Assembly: GCA_015680685.1 (NCBI GenBank)
Contig: MNCI01009412.1
Location: forward strand, 298,299-362,298
DNA length: 64,000 nt
Direction of reading: 5' to 3'
Source of the DNA: Gnetum montanum
Lineage: Eukaryota > Streptophyta > Gnetopsida > Gnetales > Gnetaceae
Shown: positions 1-11,990 of the stretch, piece by piece
How positions within the stretch are numbered: the stretch's first letter is position 1
Layout of the letters: each line of letters begins with the position of its first letter
The notes under the pieces: generated by a model
Seen by the model: the letters and a program-made list of their open reading frames with translations, nothing else
Told to the model about the DNA's origin: nothing
Databases searched by the model: none
Translations under genes and position numbers: made by a program

Positions 1-1392
1 ATGTTACATAACCATATAAATCATGCAAAAACCAAAAAACATGTAAACAAAAAAGGTAAAATGGGCTAGAACTCCCACCAACTTCAAGAGCTATCTGTTG
101 TAAATAGTTGATGATCTCTTCAGCCACACCTTGCATAAATTTTATCTTATCAGGGGTATCCACCCATGGTCTCATGCAAAATGTGGAGGTGGAAGCATTA
201 GCCTAATGCTCTAGAGCTATAACAAACATAATAAGTAATCAAAAACTATTACCAAGGCTAAACGTGAAACAACACATAAAGCCAAAAATCATAAGTACCT
301 TAAAGACCCTTTGGTGTGATGGTAGGAGTTTTTCCTAGGTGTGAATCCTCAAACAAGGGATTGAAGTTATCCAATGAAGGATGAGATAGACCCTCATCAT
401 GACGTTGCAAAGATTCCTCTTCTTAATGCCTTTGTTTTTCTTTAGCTACTACCTTTACTGCTATGGCAACTTGTTCTTGTTGCTTTTCTATAAGAATAAC
501 AATTGTAAAACATAGAACAATTTAACACATTTTACATAAGTCCAAAGCCATAACTCAAACATATTACTCAAAATCATAACTTCAAGACAACAAAATAATA
601 AAATAGATAGAACATACCTTTAACTCCATCATGCACTTGGTTAAGCTTGATAATCAATCTTTTCTTCAAGGGCTCCTCTAAGAGTGATGTTGTCTCATAA
701 ACCAAAGGCCTCTTTAATTTTGCTTTAGCTGAACCCTTAGCTTCAATAGGTAACTTCTTGTACTTTTCCATGTTTTCTTGCTCAATGTGGGATTCTCTCC
801 CAATTATTTTAGGAGATGCATAACAAGCACCACCAAATCTCTTGGTGGTGATAGATAGTGATTTGCCCACATCCTTTGGTGGGTCCTGGGACTACATGAT
901 TGGAAAGAGGTGCCTTACTCAAGGCCTAGTAAGTTGGGATGGGTCTTGAGTAGCCCATCACACATCCTTACTTACTACAAGGAATTCCACAAATATCTAT
1001 AAGTAATATACAAAATAAAGATAAAATCCACATGGCAATTCATCATGATATTTTGTCTAAGCTTTAAGATGTCTCCATGCAGCCTAATTAAATTGGGCAT
1101 CCTCAGTAAGGACCTTGTTCATGGTTCATGCTTATTCAATGTCCATTATCTTCCCCTACAATAGTAACTTAGGAAAAGCATAGGATTGAAATAAGGGATA
1201 CATCTCTCTAGCCTATGAAACCTACAATTAGCTTAGAAAGAATTCCTTAGTATCATGACATGTCTTTAACCACTTCTTCACATCCTCTTAGTGGTCCACC
1301 TCATTCATTTCCTTGCTGACAATAATTTTGCCCTCAATAGGGACACCAAAGAGATCACAAAAAGTGTATTCAATAACATCCAAAGTTATAGT
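1..1392 (-). pseudogene. Antisense accessory gene of element B, downstream exons (decayed)
   Basis: Reading the minus strand gives broken but recognisable coding sequence that aligns at protein level with the antisense gene of element A (about 10860 down to 9570). Shared peptides include FCDLFGVP (here) against FCDLYGVL (A), YPLFQSYAFPKLL against YPLFRSHAFPKLL, and a K-V-L-x-x-D-x-x-F-N motif. Several stop codons interrupt it. Intron-like signals are visible on the minus strand, for example a donor AAAG|GTATGTT near 616 and AAG|GTACTTATG near 297, so it was probably a spliced gene. The gene is cut at 1392 by insertion of element A and resumes at 23402. The function of this part is not recognised; the HAD-like domain lies in the other half (24280-24650). 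Confidence 0.6.
1388..1392. other. Probable left target-site duplication of element A (ATAGT)
   Basis: The five bases before the 5' LTR are ATAGT; the five after the 3' LTR (23402-23406) are ACAAT. They differ by two transitions, as expected if an original ACAGT decayed by cytosine deamination on both sides. Host continuity across the site (antisense gene of B) supports the boundary; the duplication itself is tentative. Confidence 0.4.
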
Positions 1393-2990
1393 TGAAACAC
1401 CACAAAAATTTACATCTTATAGCCCATTTTCATGATGTAGCTTTCACCCCATGAAACCTGAGGCAAAACATCATTGTAAACATGAAGATTGTAATCCATA
1501 GTGATCAATTTCACATACTTTATACTTTTGGAGCTTAAAAAATACCTCATGAATGGTCAAAGCCTCATTTCCCAAGTGAAAAAATCACCTAGTGTCTATA
1601 TTTGAGCTTGGTGTGGTTAACAATGCCTTTTGTAATGTCAAAAATGGTAATTTGATGAGTTTTATTGGTGGTATACATTTTTCTATACTATAAACATTTT
1701 CAAGGGAGTAGATCTCATCTACCCCTAGCTTGGAGAGGTGGGGAGCTTTTTCTTAGCTTGGAAAATTTTCCCCCTAATGTTGAGGCTACATGCTCAACTT
1801 GGAAACCTTTCCCCCTCAACATGGAAGTTTCTCCTCAATGTGAAGGCTCCACCCTCAACATGGAAATTTCATCCCCCTAGCATGGAAGCCATAAAAGCCA
1901 AATTTCAACACTTCATGCAGTCCAACATTAACTAGCCACTTTAGTAAGCATGGTGGAGAGCTCAACATGGAAGATTCATCTCTAGCATGGAAGGTGTTTC
2001 CCCATTACTATTTATAATAAATAGAATGGCCATGGGGGCAAGGTACTTACTATATATGGTAACCCCCCAAATTTGGGCACCCATCACACTTGAATGAGGT
2101 AGAAATTTGCAGCAATTTGATAGCCAATTTGTAGCCATTGTGTAGTCATATTATAGTCAAATGATAGACATTTTGCAACCCCATTCATGAACTAAGACCT
2201 ATAAAAATTAGCCTCCAACACCATTTATAGGTTCCATAATATTTAAACAATTTAGAAATTTTTTGACACAGTTCAAAAACTCTTGACATACATACACTTT
2301 TGCATATAAATTGTTCACAATTCCACACTTGGGAATTCTCAAGCACTTGAGAGTTTTTACAAGTTTCCACACTTGTATTCTGTTGAACCTAGCATGGAAA
2401 TAATGTGACTTTGTAATGTTGTAATCCCCTTTTGGGATTTGTGAATATTCATGCTCCACACTGCACTCCTAGGATTCCCAACTCCTAGCATAGAGCATTT
2501 GGACAACTTATATTTTTTACACTTCTCAACCCCCACCATAGCTAACATTATAGATATGAGATTGCAACATCAGAGGTTCGATAGCATTGTAAGTGGCAAG
2601 AAATTTAGATCATGGAGTTGACTAGATCAACTTCAATGGACCTTGAACCCCTGTCCAAGTGAACTCTTCTACCACCCATTCAGGCAACATTTGTATGCAT
2701 TTCTCTAACTTATTTTTTATATTTTCTCAATAAATTTTTGTGTTTTGGATATTTTGTGGAAGATATATTTATTTATTTATTGTGCATTATTCAAATTTGT
2801 TACTAGTTTTTAAATTTCATTTCCTTATGATGTTTTGCACATCCCCCAAGTCCCTGGTTGATCTATCAAATTGCCTAGGGTACCTTAGATCCTACATTTT
2901 TGTGGAGGCCCTAGGGATCTAAAATTGAGGACTGCTATGCATCAAATCTATTAGTCTTCATTCTAGTGATTGACATTTCTAGTTACAACA
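1393..2990 (+). repeat. 5' LTR of element A
   Basis: Begins TGAAACACCA and ends AGTTACAACA, matching the 3' LTR, which ends AGTCGCAACA. Blocks of alignment include the segment around 1440-1610 with 21950-22115, 2210-2540 with 22640-22970, and 2880-2990 with 23280-23401. A cluster of GCATGGAAG / CTCAACATGGAAG motifs lies at about 1730-1990; the same motif recurs in the internal tandem array at 14140-17520. Confidence 0.85.
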
Positions 2991-3401
2991 ATTTTCTTGG
3001 TGTTAGAAGGAGGGCCTCCACCCAATTTCTATACCAAAATCTATTAGCCATATTGCCAACATTGTCTCTTAGCAGTAAATTTGCATTTTTGCAGCCAAGA
3101 CCTTGGAAATCCAATGTTGTCCTTACCCCCCAACAATAGAAACCTCAACATGGAAGTTGTAAATAGTTTGGGTGCTAAAATTTCACATCTGCTATGAATT
3201 TTCAAAACAAAACCAATGTAGAAGCCTTAACAACCATTTAATTTTTGCTACCATATTTTTTGCTACAAAACCAACATTGGTTACCACAACAACCAAACCT
3301 ACCTTCCCCCCTTTTATGGTAAAAGTTGACAACTTGCCAAAATAGTTTTTGGAAACTATTAAGTTTCCATTTTTGCCTTCAAACTTTTCACAATCTCTCC
3401 A

Positions 3402-4020
3402 ATATTGAAATAGGAGTGAGATTTCCACTATCTCATCCTCCTTCTATTTTCCCCCACTGCCATACCTAGGGTGGAAGTAATTAGAAGGTCAGTGTGGGAT
3501 AGGCTTAACACCAACTTCACTACAGCCAAGATTGTATGTTTAAAGCTTTTTTCCATGTTTTTGTAGCCAAAAATCCTAAAAGATCAGTGATTCCCCTATT
3601 CCCCTCTAACCAAAGCTGTAGTGTGGAAGTTACAGTTGTTGCTGGTGGTTTTTCATAGCATTTGCTATGAATTTCTTAGCTCCAAAGCCAATATTGAAAC
3701 CTTTTCCCTTTTCTTTTTTCTTCCAATTTCAATCTTTTTTAGCTTCTAAATTTGATGGTGTAGCCCTTCCAAAAATTACCAAACATCTAGAAGTTAGCTT
3801 CTCCTTCATTTTTCCAAGTTGAGAAAGCTTGCCAAGACTAGTTTTCTGTGGAGAAAAACCAAAACTTTCCAATTTAGTTGTTAGCCTTTCCCCCATCAAT
3901 GTTGGAAAAGAAGGGGTGAGATTTACATTCTCTCATCCCCCTTCTTTCCCTTCCCCCTACCATACCCAGTGTAGAGGTAGTTGGGAGGGGAACTTAGGTG
4001 AGGCTTGATACCAATGTTTT
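3402..4020 (+). repeat. Imperfect direct repeat about 500 bp apart in the leader
   Basis: The segment about 3402-3530 (GGAGTGAGATTTCC, CATCCTCCTTCT, CCCCACTGCCATACC) reappears at about 3903-4020 (GGGTGAGATTTACA, CATCCCCCTTCT, CCCCTACCATACC). The two copies are diverged. Confidence 0.6.
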
Positions 4021-4073
4021 CAATTTTCTATTTTTGGTAAAGGGGTTAAACCCCATTAGCCCCACACTAGTGC

Positions 4074-4092
4074 CTCTCTCTCTCTCTCTCTT
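4074..4092. repeat. (CT)n microsatellite
   Basis: Uninterrupted CT dinucleotide run followed by a pyrimidine-rich stretch of C and T to about 4120. Confidence 0.9.
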
Positions 4093-4256
4093 CCCCTCCC
4101 CCCCAACCCCACCCCCTCCCGCACTTACTAATTATATTAAGTACTTTATTGTTGGTTATTTCTATTTTCATTAAAAGTTTTGGAATTCCATTCACTGGAA
4201 TTTACTTCTATTTTATCATTTATAGCATATTTTAAGCCATTATCAACACTATAGCC

Positions 4257-7200
4257 ATGTCTTTCCACTATTCCTCAAAATTTCCCCTCATCCTCCAACA
4301 AGCCATGAGGGTCTATGACTCCAAAGACCTTGCCATCATCAAATGTAGGCTATCATTAAGGGTTAGAGGAGAGAATCATGACTTTACCTCCATAAATAAA
4401 TACTGTTATCACTACATTTGCACCAAAATGTAGCCTAGAATCATGAGTCCATGTTTGAGTGTATAGGAAAAAAGGAAATTTGAGCTCTTGCATTGGGATG
4501 GGAAAGAGTATGTCCCTTCCCCATATGAACAAATACCTCTAATCAATGTCTATGCTAGTATCCTGACTCAGTTAATTATGATGGAAGAGGAAGATGACAA
4601 GCATAGCTTAGAAGAAAAACAAGAGGAGGAGGATGAATTTAGGGTAAAATGTAGCCCCAAAAACATCCTAGGAGGATTGTTCCAACAAACATCCCCAAAG
4701 GTCACATCACCTTCCTCTAATGCTTTTGTTTTCTCTAAGGGCCTAGTGCCACCATCTTCCACTCCTTCCTACCCTACCATGGTTGGTTCCACACTAGTCA
4801 TAGCTACACATCAAACTTAATCAACATCATATCCAACAACCCATAACACATCTATGCCATTTTCCATATAAGCACAATCTATGCAATCATCAACTATGAT
4901 TTTTACCACTACAAACCCATTAACTATCAATGTGGGAGCTATCATGGAACCCTGAGATACTCAAGGGTCACACATCATATTTATCCCATTTGTGCCTTAG
5001 GTATTGGCACAAACATCCTTTTCTTTGTTTGGCCCATAAGTCACAACCATAACGCAACGACTTTCTTCTATCCTACAACCCATAGATAGGCCACAGGCCT
5101 TACAAAAAATGTCATAATCCTATGTAGAAACCTCAAAACTAATATGGCCATCACATGGCCTAGATCAAGCCTTCCAGATGATACAAGACTTGATGGAAGA
5201 ATTGAAAAGGCTTAAGACCTCTACCTCATAGACTATCAAGATTATGGACTTCTGCCGAGATGATCCCGTAAGTCCTATAGTCCGACCCTTGACACTTCCT
5301 CCTAGTGCTTCTATTCCCCAATTTAGAAAATACAACAAAGAAGGTGATCCCAATGCTTACCTGATTACCTTTTGATCTAAATTCTTACTCTTATACTAAT
5401 GTCCTCATATCATCATGAGGATTTTCCATATGTCCTTGATTGAGAAGGCACTTGACTGGTACCGTGCATTACCCAAAGGATCCATATCCTATTTGGAGGA
5501 CTTGATAGTCCAATTTGTTAACTATTTCAAGTATAACTTGAAGGTTGACATGACACTAGATCACTCATGAAGATCAAGCAAGGACCCCTTGAGCCCATGG
5601 AGAAATTCATTCAATTGTGGAATGGACTGCTAAATGAAATACCAGAGCCTATAGCCAAAGCCCACTTGTTAGCCATATTTAAGGGATTATTTAATGAATT
5701 CATCAAGCCTAATCTCTACCACCTTGACCCACTATCCCTCAACTAGGAATTTTCTCAAACTAAATATATAGAAGATGTTGTAGAGGCCAATCATGATCCA
5801 ACCTGCATAGCATACAAAAATTAACATACATGGAAAAATGAAGAGAAAAACAAACAAAACAATATAATAATAGTAACTATAACCAAAGAAACAATGATCA
5901 TAAGCTAGGGGCCAAAGGCCAACCAACCCAAGGGCCCCACTAATGACCATAATAACCAACACTTAACCTCTAAGGTTGCTACATTGACAATAACTAGACC
6001 CAACTTCGAAAGAAAGGACAAATCCAAATATACTATCTTACCTATGAAACCATCCATGTTACTAGACCAACTATTAATGAGTGGACACATGCAACATAAA
6101 AAAAATGTCTAAAGCCACTCAAAAGAAACATGAGAGGTTATGCAAAATAGCCAAAGATCCCACTTGAGCAATAAAGGATCATCCCCAACTTTCTAACTAC
6201 TTCAAATTAGATCATTTCTACCATTATCACCAAATATCAAATCATGACATAGACTTCTACCTCACACTAAAGGATGACCTACATAGGATGATAGATAGGG
6301 AGGATTAAGTCTTGGATGCTTCCAATCTAATTTAGCCACAAAACCAATCAATGCAAGTATAGAAAGACCCATTGAATGCTAATGATAAATTTTATGTTAT
6401 TTCAACATTCAGCATTGATGATGCTTAGATACCTACAAGACATCCATTGAGGATTCAAGTAGCCCTCTATGATGAAAGGACTTCTTTAGCTTTCCATAGC
6501 TCAAGATCCCCCTTTGTTATAAAAGTACCATCACAGTGCCTCTAAGAAAACATTTTGTCATCAAGGTACCTCAACCTAACATAACACAACTAGCGATAGC
6601 CAAAACAACTATGCAATGATCACCTATGGTGGCCAATGCTATTGCCTCTTCTCACAACCAAGTATGACAAGTAGATAGAGGCATGAAAGGAAGTGGGCTC
6701 ACTGAAGCCCACTCCCATTTTGGCTATACCCATGACCATTTCTACCCAACCCACTCCAACCAAGAAGCACAAGAGGACAACAAAGCCCATAACTAGAATA
6801 ATGAGGAGAATCCTTAACAACCACAACCTAAAGTCAAATTTTGCATTTTTGGTGCATGGAGGAAGTGAAGCATAATTGGGGTGACAAGCCCATGAACAAT
6901 GATAAAAACTTCTTGAGTACAATGGAACAAGTCAAGAAATCCTACAAGTAGAAGAATACAACTTTAATATTATATGAACTCATCATGATTTCTACCGCAC
7001 ATCATGAGGCATTAGTCCAAATGTTCACTTCCATCACCATTAGTGAGGACATCCTCACTAATGAGGAAGCCATTCATGCAATGATGATTCATTCCTTACC
7101 AAGGAAGGAGAAGTCAACACCATTAACATTTTGTGATAGCAAAATCAAGGTTAATCCAAAAAATGGTAAGGTAACTACAACCCCTCTATTTATAACCATA
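4257..7200 (+). pseudogene. gag: gag of element A (broken)
   Basis: Encoded the structural nucleocapsid polyprotein that packages element RNA. ATG at 4257 opens a decayed frame. An acidic and serine/proline-rich segment (4488-4820) precedes the core gag domain at about 5270-5740, where an EKALDWYRALPKGSI stretch gives the typical A-x-x-W-Y-x-x-L-x-x-x-S-I signature of plant gypsy gag, followed by a phenylalanine-rich core and a GPLEPMEKFIQLW segment. Near 6200-6300 a YHQISNHDIDFYLTLK stretch resembles the CxYHxxxGHDTDxCxxLK part that precedes the protease in Tat elements, with cysteines lost. At least four in-frame stops are seen. The segment 6985-7200 is the linker before protease. Confidence 0.75.
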
Positions 7201-7860
7201 CTCATAGGATAATTTAAAGTACATCAGGTGCATTTTGATGACAAGGCCATAACTAACATCATCCCATACACCATTGTTGAACGATTAGGCTTAATTGAGC
7301 AAATACAACCTACAACCACCATAGCTCTTAAGTCCTTTAATGGATCAATACTTTCTGTCAAGGGGTCTATCTCCTTGGATTTTGTAGGTAAGTAATTCCC
7401 CATAAGTACTAATTTATTGGTGGTGGAAGAGACACCAAGATTTAGCCTTATCCTAGGAAGGCCTTGGTTGGCTCAATTATGAATCATGTCCTATCCCATC
7501 CATCATAAAATTCACCTTCCTTACAAGGGATGTGAAATTATCATTCATGGTGATAATGTAATGCCCCTAGCTATCAACAATGTGAACATAGATTAGGGAT
7601 CTGAAGTGGAGCTTTAGGAAGAAGCTCCTAGCCATGAAGTCCAATAATCCAAAAGAGAGTAATGGCTTGACAATAATAATGATAAGCAATGGGATGCATT
7701 ATGGGATGAACTTCCTTTTAGCATCATCAGCGAAGGTGATTGACAATACAAGCTTGTGTAGAACAAACCTTACATATTATCTAATCTCACAAAGTTTAGG
7801 AAGAATCTACACAAGTGAAGTAACCTTTCCATCCCATACTCTTATAACCAAATAGCCATA
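7201..7860 (+). pseudogene. pol: Aspartic protease of element A (broken)
   Basis: The translated stretch 7213-7490 has the retropepsin layout: a degraded active-site loop FDDKAITNIIP (the expected D-x-G triad has lost its glycine), then VERLGL, a ferredoxin-like middle, and a good C-terminal ILGRPWLAQ motif near 7453-7480. The frame continues with stops to about 7850 (WDALWDELPFSI). Coding similarity then ceases and a T-rich stretch starts. A weak donor-like GTGAAG lies at 7815. The reverse transcriptase follows only 10 kb downstream. Confidence 0.7.
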
Positions 7861-8469
7861 TAGCCTAACTTTTCTTTTGCAATTTTTTATATCTTTTTAT
7901 GCATTTTTTTAACTCTTTTTGCACATTGCTTATGCATATAGCCTAAGTTTCTAATTTCATTTGCATTTTTACTTATTTATTATAGCTTTCTTTACTTTTA
8001 CTCATGTTATAAACATCAAAAAGCCTTTTAAATATATGTTTCTTTTTCATTATTGGTCCACTAAGACCTTAAACTAGCATCATGGCCTGCATGGTCTTAA
8101 ACTGGCAATGTCACCATAATCACACAATATAACCTATGCCCATGATGGCCTAACACTAGCAAATATCTTGGTTATTATTATACTTCTTTTTGTTTAGCCT
8201 ATTATTGCATTGACTAGTCATTTAATGTTATAACTAAAACATTAACATAGTCATTCTTGACATTCACAACATTTACAACGTTTACTACAACTATAGACAT
8301 ATAGCCAAAAATAAAACCAAAATTTAAATTTAAAGTTAGAATGTCCATAACATACATAGCCATGGATACACTATGTGGTAAAAGTGTCAAAAATAATCTA
8401 TAACATAGTCTTGGCTAATCATAGCCATCAACATGAAAATAAAATACAAATAGCCAACAAGCTAAGCTG
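7861..8469 (+). other. Non-coding spacer after protease, start of the putative pol intron
   Basis: T-rich and then A-rich sequence without coding signature. It contains the first set of GGCC-TTAAACTAGCA direct repeats. Confidence 0.5.
8056..8165 (+). repeat. GGCC / CTTAAACTAGCA short repeats, copy set 1
   Basis: Three diverged copies of a roughly 35-bp motif (ACCTTAAACTAGCATCATGG and variants). Related sets occur at 17840-17940, 21705-21780, and in element B at 37500-37530 and 37800-37880, always at the edges of the coding blocks. Confidence 0.6.
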
Positions 8470-11400
8470 ATGGATGCTTCTAAGTGGCATCTAGAGGAGG
8501 AAGTGATGGGTCATTCCTAAGCTCACTACTAGGGCCGCCAATGTCTCCTGAGGCCTAAAATGTAACACCAGATAGCCAATTAGTAACCCATAGCCAAAAC
8601 CATAGCCTAGAACAAACACAAAAACATAAAATACATCTAACCTCTAGAGATTTCAACTCCATTACATCTTGGGATAGAAGTGAAAGGCCTTCTTCCATAT
8701 GATGGAGGATCTAGTCCTCTATCATGTTGATCCAATTAACATCCCAATATCAACACTAGAAAGGATGTTGGTCCTATCTATAGTAGTCCAAGTAGGAGAC
8801 TCCCAGGCCATAGTAGCTGTGGAGGTCTCACATGAAGTAGTGATAATCCAAGTAGTAGGGGATTAATCCACTGTGAGAGTACTTTCAAAAAGTTGATACG
8901 CACTCTCTACCTAGATCCCTTGGATGAATATATTTCTCTTGCACCATTCAACCTAATCCTCCTTGAGCTAGTTAAGGTAGGCCCCATGATATGCCTTGTA
9001 CTATCACTTGTGGGCCTTTTATTTTTTACCCCACTCTAGGACCCATGTGCAGTGATTCTTCTAGTCCTCAACCTTCTAGGATATGAGGTCCATCTACACA
9101 TATTATTCAACTATATTCCATAGGACTACTACTTTATCTTAAATAACATGCTAGTAGCAGGCCCACATGATCTTCCTAGACCACAACTTCCCACTTGGAC
9201 CTCCACAAAGGCCATGTGGTCTCAGAGATCTCTAATAGTTTCCTATTTCCATTGAGTCATTTCCCTTAAAGCCACAACTTCCTCCCATAGGAATTCATTG
9301 GACCTCTCTAGCTCCCATTAATATTTTTTGCACTACATTGCTAGATCAATAGCAGTCTCGTATAACTTCAAGGATACACTAGATACATTAGAGGAAAGCT
9401 TAGGCAATGAGTCAATGTCCATGTCTCTATTAGGGTCCCACTCCATAGAAGGCACTACACAAGCATGAAATATAATCATAAACATAATGCACAATCTAAG
9501 ATGACCATAACATAAGCACAAACTATGACATAGCCAAAAAACTAAGGTAAATAAAATGAAGTCCTTACATATCTCAAGTGAAACTTATTGTAACTGATTA
9601 ATGATGTCCTTGGTCATCCCACATATGAACTCCACCTTGTCTAGAGTCTTCATCCATGGTTTCACACAAAACTTAGGGACATGTGCTTGCACTGGTGGCT
9701 TAGGAACTATCATAAGCATAATAATCATCAAATGGTTAGGATGAAAACCAAAATTAAACTATACGATATAATAAAAATATTAAGGCATGAGCATACTTGG
9801 CTCCTCCTCCTCTTCCTCCTTTAGGATGATGATGGGGGATGTACCTAGCATCACCTCACTGAATAAGCATCTAGATCATTCTTCAACCACAGGTTGCTTT
9901 AGAAGTGCCTCTTCTACACACTTTTGTTCTACCTCCATGATAGCTTGGGCTCTCATAGCTTGATGTTTTCCTACAACCATATCACATAGAAAACTAGTTA
10001 ACACATGAAACCATAAAGTAGCCACAAACTTTAAAACATGAAATAACCAAATTTAAATAAATCATACTTGTAATTTCCTACTATGATGGCCTATTCTTAA
10101 ACTTAAGCTTCTTTGATGTACGTTGATCTAATACTAGTGGTGCATCTATCATAGGACTTTTAGGTTTCTCTCTAGCAGCCCCTTTGGCCTCCCTACGTAG
10201 TCGTTTTGCCTCCTAGATGATTGCTAGGATCATGAGAGGCTCCTCATCATCTGTGTTATCAAGAGACTCAAACTACATGACATTAACATCCTTAGTGGTA
10301 ATGGATAACATATCATCCATCCCTTCTAGTGGGTTTTGAGGTTGCACCATTGGATAAATGTGCTTTATCCAAGGCTTAGAAAGTTAGCTTAGGTCTTGGG
10401 GAACCCATTGCCCATTCCTATACATGACCATAAACTTCAAAAACCTCTTCAAATAACCCACAAAAAATGCAAAGTGCATGTGGATTATTGTAGAGATGTC
10501 TACAACATAGAGTCTAAGGATCTCCTTCTAAATCCCAATAGCCAAGGTAGCTACCTAGTTGAACATGGTGTCATCCATTAGGACCTTCTTGAAGGTCCAC
10601 CCCTATACAATGCCAATCTCCTTCTTTTATGATAATAGTTTAGGAAATGCATGAGACCTGAATAAAGGATATGACTACTTTTCATCAGGGTTGATGGAGT
10701 CATTCATGGAAATTTCAAAGTGGCCCATGTTGGCACCAAGCTACTCTAAAACTTCATCATAATGGCCTGATTCTTTACTATTCTTGTTGGAATCTTTTTC
10801 CCATTAGCAAGGACACCATACAAGTCACAAAAGAGGCCTACATCAATATCCATGTTAGCCTTCACACCCTAGGTGATGGTGCTAAAATGATCAATATTTT
10901 CATCAAAAGAGTTGATGACATGCAACATCTTCATAGTAGTGATAGAAGGGATAGATACCATAAATACATTAAGAAAACTTGCATGTTTGATGTTTTCTTG
11001 AACATACATAGGCACTTATTACCTCCACCATTCCTATGCTAGTATCACCTCACTAAACTTTAGGATGAGGGTATCCTCATGACGTGCCCCTAAAAATGGT
11101 ATGGAGACATCAATAGAGGTGGAATGTCCTACAAAGTAGCAATCAAAATTTAGCATCAACATAAGCAAAATTTAACATCTATCCAAAGTAATAGAACATG
11201 TAGAGTTATAACCATAAAACACTAGAAGCTATAGCCTTTATGTTTACTTTTCCTTTTCTTCTTTGGTTTGGTTTGAGTAGAGGTCCCAGCTATAAGGGTA
11301 TGATCCATGCTATCAGAGTCTACCCACCAATTGTGCATCATCCCATCATGCTTACACTTCTTCTATACAAGGCTGAACCTTGAGGTGTATTAATTAGAGT

Positions 11401-11990
11401 CCCCTTATAACTATTGATACACAATAGTTCTTATCTAAAGACTCTTGGTGAATTCATTTAAAGTAGTTTGAGCCACTACCAAGATTTGATCATTGACATT
11501 GTACTTTCAAGAAGTTTGTAAAACTAATTAAGTTAGGAAAGGTAGTTAAGCCAAAATCATAAAAACATTACAATAACCATGTTTACCCCTATAAATGATG
11601 AATGGTGCTAGGTCGGTTTTGGAATAATGTATGGGCTCTATGCACCACCATCAGAGTATTGTTAGCATTATACTAACTATACTCTAACATTATCTAGATA
11701 TCTTTAAGGTAATGTGGACTGATAGCATCTAATGCTCCTCCTAGTGGTGGCTTGTTTCTAATGAACCTAGCCATATCTATGGATAAGTGTAACCATAACA
11801 TCACATTGAAGTTTTGTATAATTTAGGTAAGGAATTCCCTTACCCTAGGCTGGAACCATAGTGAAGCCTTCCCCAAAGGCATATTGGGGAGTGGGGTATT
11901 AGTCTTGGGCTAATTAATGTAGCCAAAAATACCCACCAACTCCATGATGATGAGGATGGGCTTCAAGAAAACATAGCATGAAGCAAAACA
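8470..11990 (-). pseudogene. Antisense multi-exon gene of element A with HAD/FCP1-like phosphatase domain
   Basis: Minus-strand gene lying between protease and reverse transcriptase. The first recognisable part (11610-11980) has, in order, ILIIMELVG, then QPRVREFLT (11826-11855), then FNVMLWLHLS, then YNANNTLMVVH (11641-11672). In element B the same positions read MVVIELVGLL, RPRAREFLT and NTLLDDH. This is the order seen in plant HAD-superfamily FCP1/NIF-like phosphatases: D-x-D/N motif I, RPx-x-x-EFL, and a late NTLL-x-DD motif. In A the DD is replaced by VV and motif I aspartates are missing, so it would be catalytically dead. Downstream exons (11520-8470) have no recognised domain but align with element B. 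Splice-like sites are visible, for example acceptor TTTGTAG|GAC near 11126 and donor AGAG|GTTAGATG near 8644. Multiple stops. Confidence 0.6.

Larger units (their letters stand above)
2991..4256 (+). other. Leader of element A with candidate primer binding site
   Basis: Non-coding leader between LTR and gag. A TGGTGTTAGAAGGAGGG tract starting about 2998, seven bases after the LTR, is the best primer-site candidate; with C-to-T decay it could derive from TGGCGCTAGAAGGAGGG. The leader also carries an AACATGGAAG motif near 3148, an imperfect internal duplication and a CT microsatellite. Confidence 0.5.

Noticed and set aside
4488-4820. Separate small acidic-protein gene
   Set aside because: It is in line with the gag frame of element A and lies between its start and its core domain.
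8470-11990. Antisense gene as an ordinary host gene hit by a retrotransposon
   Set aside because: A homologous copy lies at the same relative place in element B, so it belongs to the element family.
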